A stretch of DNA of 13,019 bases, taken from NCBI GenBank assembly GCA_025453435.1, contig JALOQI010000007.1, positions 1 through 13,019 on the forward strand. Reading direction: 5' to 3'. The translations under genes were made by a program, and so were the position numbers. Of the stretch, positions 7,201-13,019 are shown in pieces (position 1 is the first letter of the stretch; every line of letters begins with the position of its first letter). This DNA comes from Candidatus Omnitrophota bacterium. Lineage in GTDB: Bacteria > Omnitrophota > Koll11 > Gygaellales > Profunditerraquicolaceae. Under the pieces are notes generated by a model. The model did not search any database, had not been told where the DNA came from, and saw only the letters and a program-made list of their open reading frames with translations.

Positions 7201-8381
7201 TACTTATGACTTCAGGGACCACCATATTAGGCCTGCTGCCTCTTGCATTGGGCCTGGGAGAAGGAGCCGAGCTTCAAGCGCCTCTGGCACTCACCGTGCT
7301 TGGCGGGTTGATATCTTCCACGTTCCTGACTCTCGTGTTTATACCGGCTTTATATGTGGTCGTTGAAAACCAGCTCAGCAATATACCATTTTTCAGAAAA
7401 ACGGACAGCCTCAACATGGAGGCCGTTGAAGAAACAACGCCCGCGCAGACTATTCGGGCCGAAACCGGCCTGACGCAGGAACAGGCTCTGGACGCTGTTC
7501 CCGTGCCTGTCATTGAAAGCACGCAAACCGCCGAACTCCGGAGGCTTATCGACGAAAAAGAAGGCCAGCTGCTTTCTATTAGAAAGCAGCTCCAGGAGAA
7601 AGAATCTTCATTCAAACAATTGGAACAGCAGGTGCATAACCAGCAAGCCAGCTTTACGTCACAGGCTTTCGATAAGGAAAAACAGCTGACCGAGATCAAG
7701 AAGCAGCTTAAAGACAAAGAAGATTCAATAAACGCCCTCCAGACCGAGATGCTGGCGGCGAAAAACAAGGCCGCAGAAATACCTGCTGCGAAAGAAAAAG
7801 AGCTGCAGGAAAAGAAGCAGCAGCTTATCGACGAAGAAAAGAGGCTTGAGCTTCTTTCCCGGCAGATAGAGCAGGACCAAAAAGCGTTCAGGGAATCATC
7901 TTCTCTTAAAGAACACGAACTGCACGAAATGAATCAGCAGCTTCGAGAGCGCGAATCAATGCTCGGGGAAATAAAGCAGCAGATCGACAAACAAAAACAA
8001 GATCTCAACGAGCTTATAAAACAACAGAAAATCGAGCAGGAAAAGATCGAGCAAGAGAAAACACAAAGCCTTCCCCCCGTCAAGCCGTTGACCCATGAGC
8101 CGACAGGCGTTCAGGAAGGCGCGCAAATGCCCGAGCCCGGATCAGATGCTGCAGCGGGCGCTGAAGCAGTTCCGGCAGGCCCGGGCGCGCTGAATCCCCG
8201 GCAGGCAGAGCTTTTAGAGAAATTAAAGACCCTTGAGCGAGTAACCCGCAAGGAATACGCCGAAATGCTCAATATATCAATCCCCACTGCCGCACGAGAT
8301 CTGAAAGAGCTTGTCGACAAAAAAATTCTTGTAGCCAAAGGACCTTTAGGGCCCGGCCGGTGGTATGAACTAAATAAATAA
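4233..8381 (+). CDS. RND efflux permease fused to a cytoplasmic coiled coil and C-terminal winged HTH
   Basis: 1382 residues. Residues 1-1050 form a complete AcrB/HAE1-type permease, normally about 1050 residues: N-terminal FSVKRPIFILM with TM1, large periplasmic porter and docking loops, TM2-6, a second periplasmic loop, TM7-12. TM4 has VVDN (Asp418, Asn419), TM10 has IAVNNG (Asn956 where AcrB has its key Lys), and RLRPILMT (986-993) is kept. A charged insert (247-266) lies in the first docking domain. By family topology the C-terminus is cytoplasmic. It continues with a linker (1050-1099), a coiled coil (1100-1278, Pro break at 1184), a Pro/Gly/Ala linker and a winged HTH (about 1319-1382). 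Proton-driven export is known for the family. DNA binding by the tail is inference. The substrate is unknown. The second permease starts 1 nt after the stop. The frame is continuous and no convincing internal ribosome-binding site was seen for the tail. Confidence 0.93.
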   Translation: MSLASFSVKRPIFILMCFLVVILFGLISWVKLPQELFPSITYPQITVVTSYENAAPEEIESLITKIVEEAVGTVNSVKRISSISKEGSSLVMVEFNWGANMDFAALNVREKIDLIKERLPREAKDPIVMKYNPFDLPVANLAVTGPMTPLDLREMSRKYIKDAMEKVEGVASATVTGGEEREILVEIDQPRLRASQVSIVSIVESLKAANLNYPAGTIKEAFYEYLIRTMGEYQKIEEIKDTPAALDIPEEKAQTLKEKEEEEQKGRRLIYLKDIATVKDTVKEKTSISRYMGKDNVSLVIRKQSGANTLNVVKGIKSEIAKLLGTKLPKGVQIQMTYDQSVFISSAIGNVRDAGIQGGVLSFIVLFFFLWELKAALIITAAIPLCVTATVVLMYFMGINLNMMSLGGLALGVGMVVDNANIVIENIFRHRHELKESFVNSIIAGATEMTSAIWGSTLTNVAVFLPFIFVVGIAGQIFKQLSFTICFSLFASIVVAISLVPVLTLVCGESKRDERIMEKVEHYTNEYTTKFRDWLAVLLDNKFLVIGSIAILFAMSVLLLLSLNREFMPKVDQRQFIIKVDLAPGTRLEITDKVCRKIEKNILSLPETKDCTVNIGSSEEKDSPEKSALQTLGSHQAQILVNLKKKSSRYRHSTDETIQTIKSSLDKDSLEDADMEYIAQGTSLGSAIEQGAPVVLEIKGPDLNKLVSFSNLMQSQLKQIDGLYGVKTTMAKPSPETKLIILKDKASLYGLSVRDIAVTTQVALKGYVATKFKEKNVEEDVDIRVRLRQKDRSDFGTLQRLLIHSPTGVDVAMSNLATLVKGRGPTEIKRIDQQRSIVVTANIFKRNFADVAKDIDARISALRKNHIPIEYSVDLTGEQEKMKESFSSLAFALGLAILLVYMIMAAEFESLWQPLLIMFTVPLSLIGVTLCLFITRTSLSVVAYLGIIMLGGIAVNNGIVLIEFVNALRKEGYTAQDAVLEAAKTRLRPILMTSGTTILGLLPLALGLGEGAELQAPLALTVLGGLISSTFLTLVFIPALYVVVENQLSNIPFFRKTDSLNMEAVEETTPAQTIRAETGLTQEQALDAVPVPVIESTQTAELRRLIDEKEGQLLSIRKQLQEKESSFKQLEQQVHNQQASFTSQAFDKEKQLTEIKKQLKDKEDSINALQTEMLAAKNKAAEIPAAKEKELQEKKQQLIDEEKRLELLSRQIEQDQKAFRESSSLKEHELHEMNQQLRERESMLGEIKQQIDKQKQDLNELIKQQKIEQEKIEQEKTQSLPPVKPLTHEPTGVQEGAQMPEPGSDAAAGAEAVPAGPGALNPRQAELLEKLKTLERVTRKEYAEMLNISIPTAARDLKELVDKKILVAKGPLGPGRWYELNK
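7530..8066 (+). other. Segment encoding the coiled coil of permease 1
   Basis: It codes for residues 1100-1278, rich in E, K, Q and L with heptad-like spacing. A recurring unit of the form KE-x-QL-x-x-I-K-x-QL-x-x-KE appears several times (near LLSIRKQLQEKE, LTEIKKQLKDKE, LHEMNQQLRERE). A Pro at 1184 (AAEIPAAKEK) probably breaks it into two helices. Because RND permeases are trimers, it could be a trimeric stalk beneath the membrane. Confidence 0.8.
8187..8378 (+). other. Segment encoding the winged helix-turn-helix of permease 1
   Basis: It codes for residues 1319-1382. In order: helix 1 (RQAELLEKLKTL, about 1323-1334), helix 2 (TRKEYAEML, 1338-1346), turn, recognition helix (IPTAARDLKELVDKK, 1350-1364) and a wing with GPLGPGRWYEL (1370-1380). 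The spacing and the T-A-x-R-D-L-x-x-L and G-x-G-R-x-x-Y-x-L patterns are those of the wHTH found at the C-termini of Fic proteins and RecG-related AAA_4 proteins, and in DeoR/MarR-like regulators. The match is by eye. Confidence 0.75.
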
Positions 8382-8382
8382 T

Positions 8383-11300
8383 ATGGGATTCCTCTCATCG
8401 AGACATTGCGTCAATCGGCCTATTGCCGTGTGGATGTTTTTCCTCTGCGTCATCCTGATGGGAAGCATTGCTTTTAAAAATCTCCCCGTAGAGATGATGC
8501 CCAATGTCAGCTTCGGCGATATAACTATAAATATCGACGTGCGCGGCGGCATGCCCGCGCTGGAAGTCGAGAAGCGGATCACTAAGATAGTCGAAGAAGC
8601 TGTAGGAAGCGTCACCCACCTTAAAGACATAATAGCAATCTCAAAAGAAGGCAATGCCACCATCATCCTCGAGTTCGAGCCCGGAACTAATATGGACTTC
8701 GCAAACCTCGAGGTCCGGGAAAAATTCAACCGGATCCGCAACAAACTCCCGCAGGAAATAGAAAAACCCGTTGTGGCAAAATACGAATACATGGACGTGC
8801 CCATAATGATCCTCGCGCTGACCAGCCCTATCCGCTCGCCCGAAGCCCTGCGTAAGATAGTGGACGAAAAAGTCAAGGACCGCATCCAGCGCATCGAGGG
8901 CGTTGCCAACGCCGAAGTGGCCGGAGGCCGCGAGGGTAAGATCATCATAGAGGTCGACCAGCGCAAGATCCAGTCGTACGGCCTGCCTATAAACCGCGTT
9001 GTCGACCTGATAAACCTCAATAACGAAAACGCGCTCGCCGGAGAGATCAAGGGGATGAGAAACAAATATCTCATCCGCACTATCGGCGAGTTTAAAAGCC
9101 TTGACGACATCGGCCGCCTGGCTATAGCTACTACGGCGCAGGGCTCTGTGATCCGCGTTAAAGACGTGGCAACGGTGAAAGATTCATACCTGGACCCTGT
9201 GTCTTTTGCAAGGATGAACGCTAATCCCGTAGTATCCATTTATATCCAGAAGGAATCGACTGCAAACACCGTAAAAATATCCGGCCTTGTCAAAGAGGAG
9301 ATCTCAAAGCTTCGCAGGATGCTGGAAAAAGACATTTCCATAAGCCTGACCTTTAACCAGGCGGAAGTTATACAGCAGGCAGTAAATCAGGTCCAATCTT
9401 CGCTTGTCACGGGCGGACTTCTTTCCATAGCGGTGCTCCTTTTATTTTTAGCCGATCTGCGCCTGGTTTTCATCATCGGTTCATGCATACCCATATCCGT
9501 CATGCTGACTTTCGGGCTGATGTATTTCTGCGGCCTATCGCTCAACGTAATCTCCTTGAGCGGCCTTGCCCTGGGCGTGGGAATGCTCGTAGATAACTCT
9601 ATAGTCGTGCTGGACAATATTTTCAAAAAGCGCGATAGATTCGCCGCATCCCAGCATCCGAATCCTCAGCTGTGGGAAAAGACGGCTGCGATCGAAGGCG
9701 CGGATGAAATGGGGCTTGCTATATTTGCTTCTACGCTTACGACTGTGATCGCTTTTGTGCCGCTTGTCTGGATCAGCCCCGAAATACAGAAGATGTATTC
9801 GGGGATAGCGCTTACTATCACTTTTTCTCTGTTTGCATCGCTATTGACGGCAGTGACCCTTGTGCCCATGCTCACCTCGCGCATAAACATACGCAACAAA
9901 ACTCCCGTTGACCCGAGCGCGCAGGTCCACCCTTTTATTATGTTCGTGCGCGCTATCGCGGCATTTTTCGCGAACTTCTACCGCAGTTTCATATCGCTTT
10001 CTCTGTCACTGCGATATGTCCTGATAGTGTTCGCGGCTATCGGATTTATTCGCGCTCTGCAGGATTCCGCAAAACTTGAAAAGGAGTTTATCGGAATCGC
10101 CGAACAGAACAAATTTACGGTGTTTGTCGAAATGCCCACAGGGACCAAACTCGAAGTGTCGAATGCCGTAGTTCAGAAGGTCGAAAAGATCCTCAAAAAA
10201 TTCCCGGATATAAAAACCGCGACCGCAAAGATAGAGCCTTGGTCGAGCAAGATATATGTCGAAATGGTCCCTTTTGCCCAGCGCAAATTAGCGACAGCGG
10301 AGCTTATCAACGAGCTGCGGCCTTATACGGAAAAAATGGACCCGGCGTTTATTTATTATGAAGAACCCGAAGAGGTCGGCACAAAAGAGATAATAATCGA
10401 GCTGTTCGGTTATGAATATGACAAGCTCAAAAACCTCGCAATACAGATCGCTCAGCGTATCCAGGGTATCCAGAAGTTCACGGATACGAAAATAAGGATG
10501 CGCGAAGGCCGGCCCGAACTGCATTTGTTCATCGATAAAAAGCAGGCCGCATATTTCGGCCTGAGCGTTGAGGCTATCGCCCTGGCTCTTCATACTAACA
10601 CGCGCGGGCTTGTAGCTACCCGCTTCAGGGGCCAGACAGAGCCTCTGGTAAGGATCAAACAGACATTCGACACATCCTCGTCTCTGGAACAACAGGCTAT
10701 GGCGAAGATCCCGCGGACCGACGCTTCGCCCAAGGCCCTTGAGGCAAAGGAAACCGAGACGATCGTCCGCCTTGAGGAACAGTTCAGAAAATCTTTCGAG
10801 GCGCTGCGGCGCACTACCTTTGTCACGCCCGAAGGGTATATGGTATACCTTACCCAGCTGGCGAATTTGAAATTCGATCTCGGCCCGAGCGAGATATGGC
10901 GCAAGAACAAGGCGCGAATGGTTCAGGTAAGTGCGAACACCGGCGGCGTTGCTCTGGGCACTGCTGCGGATAAAGTCAAAGAGGCGCTCAAAGACCTGAA
11001 AATGCCGAAAGATTATTTCTGGCAGATAGGCGGCACTTATGAAAAAATGATGCGCAATCAGCGGGAGCTGGGGTTTGCGCTCATTATCAGCCTTATCCTG
11101 GTCTATATGGTCCTTGCGAGCCTTTTTGAATCTCTTACCCAGCCATTTATCATACTCATAACAGTGCCCCTGGCTGCAATAGGCGCGATAGAAGCCTTGC
11201 TTATCGTTAACAAGCCTGTCGGAATGGGCGTTCTAATCGGCGCTATGATGTTAGGCGGCATCGTAGTAAATAACGCCATAGTACTGGTCGACCGCGTAAA

Positions 11301-11571
11301 TTTCCTGAGGCAAAAACCCGAATTTATGGGAAACGTCCGCGGCGCAGTCATCGAGGCCTCCCTTGACCGGTTAAGGCCGATCATGATGACCACGCTGACA
11401 ACCACCCTCGGATTGATCCCCATGGCGATCGACAAAAGCGAATCGGCTAATCTCTGGGCGCCTCTGGCTATAATCGTAATAGGCGGGCTGACTTTCTCCA
11501 CTATCCTGACGCTTTTCATTATCCCGGGCGCATATCTGATATTTTATGATTTTCGATTGATAAAAAAATAG
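8383..11571 (+). CDS. RND efflux permease, second subunit (AcrB/HAE1-like)
   Basis: 1062 residues, close to the usual AcrB length and without a C-terminal extension. It ends right after TM12 (IIPGAYLIFYDFRLIKK). The N-terminus (CVNRPIAVWMFFLCVILMG) fits the family and supports this ATG, which lies 1 nt after the preceding stop with no Shine-Dalgarno, so translation is probably coupled. TM4 carries MLVDNSIVVLDN (Asp404, Asn405), TM10 carries GGIVVNNAIVLVD (Asn963/964 at the AcrB Lys940 site), and RLRPIMMT (996-1003) is kept. A roughly 45-residue charged insert (about 765-810) sits in the second docking domain. That is the pseudo-symmetric counterpart of the insert in permease 1. Two different permeases next to one adaptor resemble MdtB/MdtC, which form mixed trimers. 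Heteromer formation here is inference. Exports an unknown substrate by proton antiport, as known for the family. Confidence 0.92.
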   Translation: MGFLSSRHCVNRPIAVWMFFLCVILMGSIAFKNLPVEMMPNVSFGDITINIDVRGGMPALEVEKRITKIVEEAVGSVTHLKDIIAISKEGNATIILEFEPGTNMDFANLEVREKFNRIRNKLPQEIEKPVVAKYEYMDVPIMILALTSPIRSPEALRKIVDEKVKDRIQRIEGVANAEVAGGREGKIIIEVDQRKIQSYGLPINRVVDLINLNNENALAGEIKGMRNKYLIRTIGEFKSLDDIGRLAIATTAQGSVIRVKDVATVKDSYLDPVSFARMNANPVVSIYIQKESTANTVKISGLVKEEISKLRRMLEKDISISLTFNQAEVIQQAVNQVQSSLVTGGLLSIAVLLLFLADLRLVFIIGSCIPISVMLTFGLMYFCGLSLNVISLSGLALGVGMLVDNSIVVLDNIFKKRDRFAASQHPNPQLWEKTAAIEGADEMGLAIFASTLTTVIAFVPLVWISPEIQKMYSGIALTITFSLFASLLTAVTLVPMLTSRINIRNKTPVDPSAQVHPFIMFVRAIAAFFANFYRSFISLSLSLRYVLIVFAAIGFIRALQDSAKLEKEFIGIAEQNKFTVFVEMPTGTKLEVSNAVVQKVEKILKKFPDIKTATAKIEPWSSKIYVEMVPFAQRKLATAELINELRPYTEKMDPAFIYYEEPEEVGTKEIIIELFGYEYDKLKNLAIQIAQRIQGIQKFTDTKIRMREGRPELHLFIDKKQAAYFGLSVEAIALALHTNTRGLVATRFRGQTEPLVRIKQTFDTSSSLEQQAMAKIPRTDASPKALEAKETETIVRLEEQFRKSFEALRRTTFVTPEGYMVYLTQLANLKFDLGPSEIWRKNKARMVQVSANTGGVALGTAADKVKEALKDLKMPKDYFWQIGGTYEKMMRNQRELGFALIISLILVYMVLASLFESLTQPFIILITVPLAAIGAIEALLIVNKPVGMGVLIGAMMLGGIVVNNAIVLVDRVNFLRQKPEFMGNVRGAVIEASLDRLRPIMMTTLTTTLGLIPMAIDKSESANLWAPLAIIVIGGLTFSTILTLFIIPGAYLIFYDFRLIKK

Positions 11572-11599
11572 TTTACAAACAGCAGAAATCATTTACAAT
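11572..11599 (+). promoter_or_regulatory. Likely internal promoter for the membrane fusion protein gene
   Basis: TTTACA (11572-11577), a 16-nt spacer and TACAAT (11594-11599) begin right after the stop of permease 2. Predicted +1 is near 11606, giving a leader of about 17 nt that contains the Shine-Dalgarno. Each hexamer has one mismatch to consensus. Read-through from the permease genes is equally possible. Confidence 0.45.
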
Positions 11600-11608
11600 G
11601 AAGTAATT

Positions 11609-11615
11609 AAGGGGG
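11609..11615 (+). promoter_or_regulatory. Shine-Dalgarno AAGGGGG before the membrane fusion protein
   Basis: AAGGGGG lies 7 nt before the ATG at 11623, separated by a run of six T and one A. It supports this start, which also gives a good N-terminal membrane anchor. The adjoining G5 and T6 runs could slip, altering the spacing. Confidence 0.65.
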
Positions 11616-11622
11616 TTTTTTA

Positions 11623-12891
11623 ATGGGGAAAAAGATAGTCGGATTGCTGATAGGATTATGGATAGTTTTCCTATTGGCCTATTTCGTCATGAAATGGTAC
11701 TCGGATCACAAAAAAGAATCCGGCGCGCCCCCGTCCTCCGCGGTTTCAGGCATATCCCAGCTTCTGCAAAAGATACCGTTTCTTGGCAAAAAACAAGAAC
11801 AGCCCCCGGCGCCTGCCGAGACTGACGAAAAGACCCCTGCCGCGCCCGAAGAGCCTGTTCTGCCGCAGGTCCGCACCCTTAAACTTAAATCTCTGGATTT
11901 TAAAGACATCCTGCCGGTCATGGGCAGTGTTAAAGGCATCACAGAGATCCCTCTTAAGTTCGAAATAAACGGCGTTATAAAAAAGATATATTTCCGCGAG
12001 GGCGAGCGCATTAAAGAAGGCGATATGATAGCCGGCATCGACTCGACTGACGTGGAATTGAAGGTCGCATATGCTAAGGCAAAATTCAATTCGGCTCAGG
12101 CTGCGTACAATTCGGTGCAAAAACAGCTAGAGATCCACAAAAAGCTTTACGAGGCAGGCGCGATCATCAAATCCAAAATGGAACAGATAGAGCTGGAGAC
12201 CGAAAGCGCCCGCTATCAGCTCGAGACCGCGCGCAGCGAGGAAGAACTTGCCGCGAATGAACTGCGCAAAACTACGCTCTACGCCGCTAAAGACGTGGTC
12301 ATGGGAATGCGCGAGGCAGAGGAAGGCGAATTCGTGACTCCGCAGGACAAAGTCGCTACCACATATGAGATAGGCGAGGTTTTTGTTGAGCTGGGCGTTG
12401 TTGAAAGAGACATCGATAAGATAAAGCTCGGGCAGAAAGCAAAGGTCACTGTGGATGCTTATCCCAACACTTTATTCGAAGGTACAGTGGCATATATTTA
12501 TCCCGTTGTGGAAGGTAAGAGCCGCACATTGACCGTAAAAATAAAAGTCAAAAACCCGAACGGCCTGCTTCTGCCGGGAATGTTTGCCAGAGCGGAAATG
12601 AACATTGTCGAACTGCCCGGGGCTTTAATGATACCCGCATCAGCGCTTATTAATTCCGGCGGGCTAACCCTTCTTTCTATTGTTCCCGAAAACACAGTAC
12701 AGGGCAGCCCTGATGAAGAACAGACAGGCACCGCGAAGGTTATAAAAGTCAAGGTCGGTTATTTGAGCAGCGATTATGCGCAGATCCTTGAGGGCGCGGC
12801 AGAAAACGACCTTGTAATCCTCGAAGTCCAGGGAGAACTCAAGGAAAACTCCCCCGTCAAGATCGTAGGCAGCGAAGAACTCTCCTTCTAA
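11623..12891 (+). CDS. RND periplasmic adaptor (membrane fusion protein, HlyD/AcrA family)
   Basis: 422 residues. It is anchored by an N-terminal membrane helix (about 5-23) followed by a Pro/Ala/Glu-rich linker (34-82), not by a lipoprotein Cys. Then come the first half of the barrel-sandwich/lipoyl domain (about 97-140, with GVIKKIYFREGERIKEGD), an alpha hairpin (145-218), the second lipoyl half (220-250), a beta-barrel domain (253-328, ending LLLPGMFARAEM) and a membrane-proximal domain (334-417, PASALI onward). The adaptor bridges the inner-membrane permease and an outer-membrane channel. The hairpin tip reads KKLYEAGAIIKSK. The Arg and Ser of the usual R-x3-L-x6-S TolC-contact motif are both Ile here (171 and 182). 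The position after two permeases makes it their partner. No outer-membrane factor follows in the window. Confidence 0.92.
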   Translation: MGKKIVGLLIGLWIVFLLAYFVMKWYSDHKKESGAPPSSAVSGISQLLQKIPFLGKKQEQPPAPAETDEKTPAAPEEPVLPQVRTLKLKSLDFKDILPVMGSVKGITEIPLKFEINGVIKKIYFREGERIKEGDMIAGIDSTDVELKVAYAKAKFNSAQAAYNSVQKQLEIHKKLYEAGAIIKSKMEQIELETESARYQLETARSEEELAANELRKTTLYAAKDVVMGMREAEEGEFVTPQDKVATTYEIGEVFVELGVVERDIDKIKLGQKAKVTVDAYPNTLFEGTVAYIYPVVEGKSRTLTVKIKVKNPNGLLLPGMFARAEMNIVELPGALMIPASALINSGGLTLLSIVPENTVQGSPDEEQTGTAKVIKVKVGYLSSDYAQILEGAAENDLVILEVQGELKENSPVKIVGSEELSF

Positions 12892-13019
12892 TCCAGACGC
12901 TTTAGCTATCCCTATGTTGAGCAAAGGCTTACAACTTTAAGTTTTGCTTTGATTTAGAGCCTCCGAGGCGCCTCGGCATTAGACGCCCATCCAATCTTAT
13001 TATTCTGCGAACAAATTTC
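12892..13019 (+). other. Non-coding tail of the window
   Basis: 128 nt after the adaptor gene without a convincing coding frame. It holds ATCCCTATGTT (12908-12918), also found in the promoter region at 3351-3361, TTACAA at 12929-12934, and a G/C-rich palindrome. No T-tract follows the palindrome on either strand, so it is not a standard intrinsic terminator. The next gene, if any, is outside the window. Confidence 0.6.
12963..12976. repeat. Perfect 14-bp palindrome
   Basis: CCGAGGCGCCTCGG is identical to its own reverse complement. A further GCCTC (12959-12963) lies directly to the left and overlaps it by one base. It could be a dyad operator or a short hairpin (5-bp stem, 4-nt loop). It stands out because the surrounding sequence is A/T-rich. 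Confidence 0.6.

Noticed and set aside
7416..8381. Separate gene for the coiled coil and HTH starting at the Met codon at 7416
   Set aside because: No Shine-Dalgarno or promoter precedes this ATG, and the frame is continuous with the permease. A fused product is the simpler reading, though an internal start is not excluded.
8370..9239. Open frame of 289 codons on the - strand
   Set aside because: It lies entirely opposite the N-terminal part of permease 2, has no family-like sequence, and is the usual codon-bias shadow. The other long antisense frames (for example 5300-5782, 7274-7768, 3251-3760) were dropped for the same reason.
4233..11571. Heavy-metal (CzcA/CusA-type) RND assignment
   Set aside because: TM4 and TM10 motifs (VDN, VNN) and the N-termini fit the HAE1/AcrB-like group rather than the metal-exporting group, and no metal-binding Met/His clusters are seen.

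Overview
The window looks like a chromosomal stretch of a diderm (outer-membrane-bearing) bacterium. The evidence is two RND inner-membrane permeases with a periplasmic adaptor, and four proteins that carry or continue typical Sec signal-peptide architecture. Base composition is roughly balanced, genes are all on the + strand and tightly packed, and there are no mobile elements, RNA genes or CRISPR arrays. The Ser/Thr-rich proteins with YD-like repeats, and the TPR-type C-terminus ending in a W-rich 'AQCW...GFFWHV' block, remind me of candidate phyla such as Omnitrophota or Elusimicrobiota. This placement is an impression, not a demonstrated assignment.

Region 1 (1-3318) is a run of three genes for secreted Thr/Ser-rich proteins, spaced 10 and 17 nt apart and probably co-transcribed from a promoter left of the window. 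The first is cut by the window edge and ends in a TPR-like domain. The second and third are tandem paralogues, about 85% identical by hand alignment over their shared part. They differ by a 24-codon internal indel and by unrelated C-termini: a short acidic tail versus a 130-residue linker plus charged helix. All three share loose YD/RHS-like repeats, without any RHS core or toxin domain.

Region 2 (3319-4166) is a single secreted protein of unknown function, with two small beta-rich (OB/DUF5666-like) segments. A very good extended -10 promoter sits so close to its ATG that the mRNA should be essentially leaderless.

Region 3 (4167-12891) is an efflux operon: permease 1, permease 2 (1 nt after permease 1), then a membrane fusion protein with its own likely promoter and Shine-Dalgarno site. 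Two dissimilar permeases plus one adaptor recall MdtABC-type heteromeric pumps. No outer-membrane factor is in the window. The most striking item is permease 1. After a complete AcrB-sized body (about 1050 residues) the frame continues through a linker, a roughly 180-residue coiled coil, a Pro/Gly/Ala linker and a C-terminal winged helix-turn-helix of the type that ends in a G-x-G-R-x-x-Y-x-L wing. RND C-termini face the cytoplasm, so this could be a transporter that also acts as a membrane-tethered, trimeric DNA-binding regulator. The start of this gene is also predicted to be leaderless, with an inverted repeat just upstream that could be a terminator or an operator.

Region 4 (12892-13019) is non-coding as far as it can be seen and contains a perfect 14-bp palindrome.
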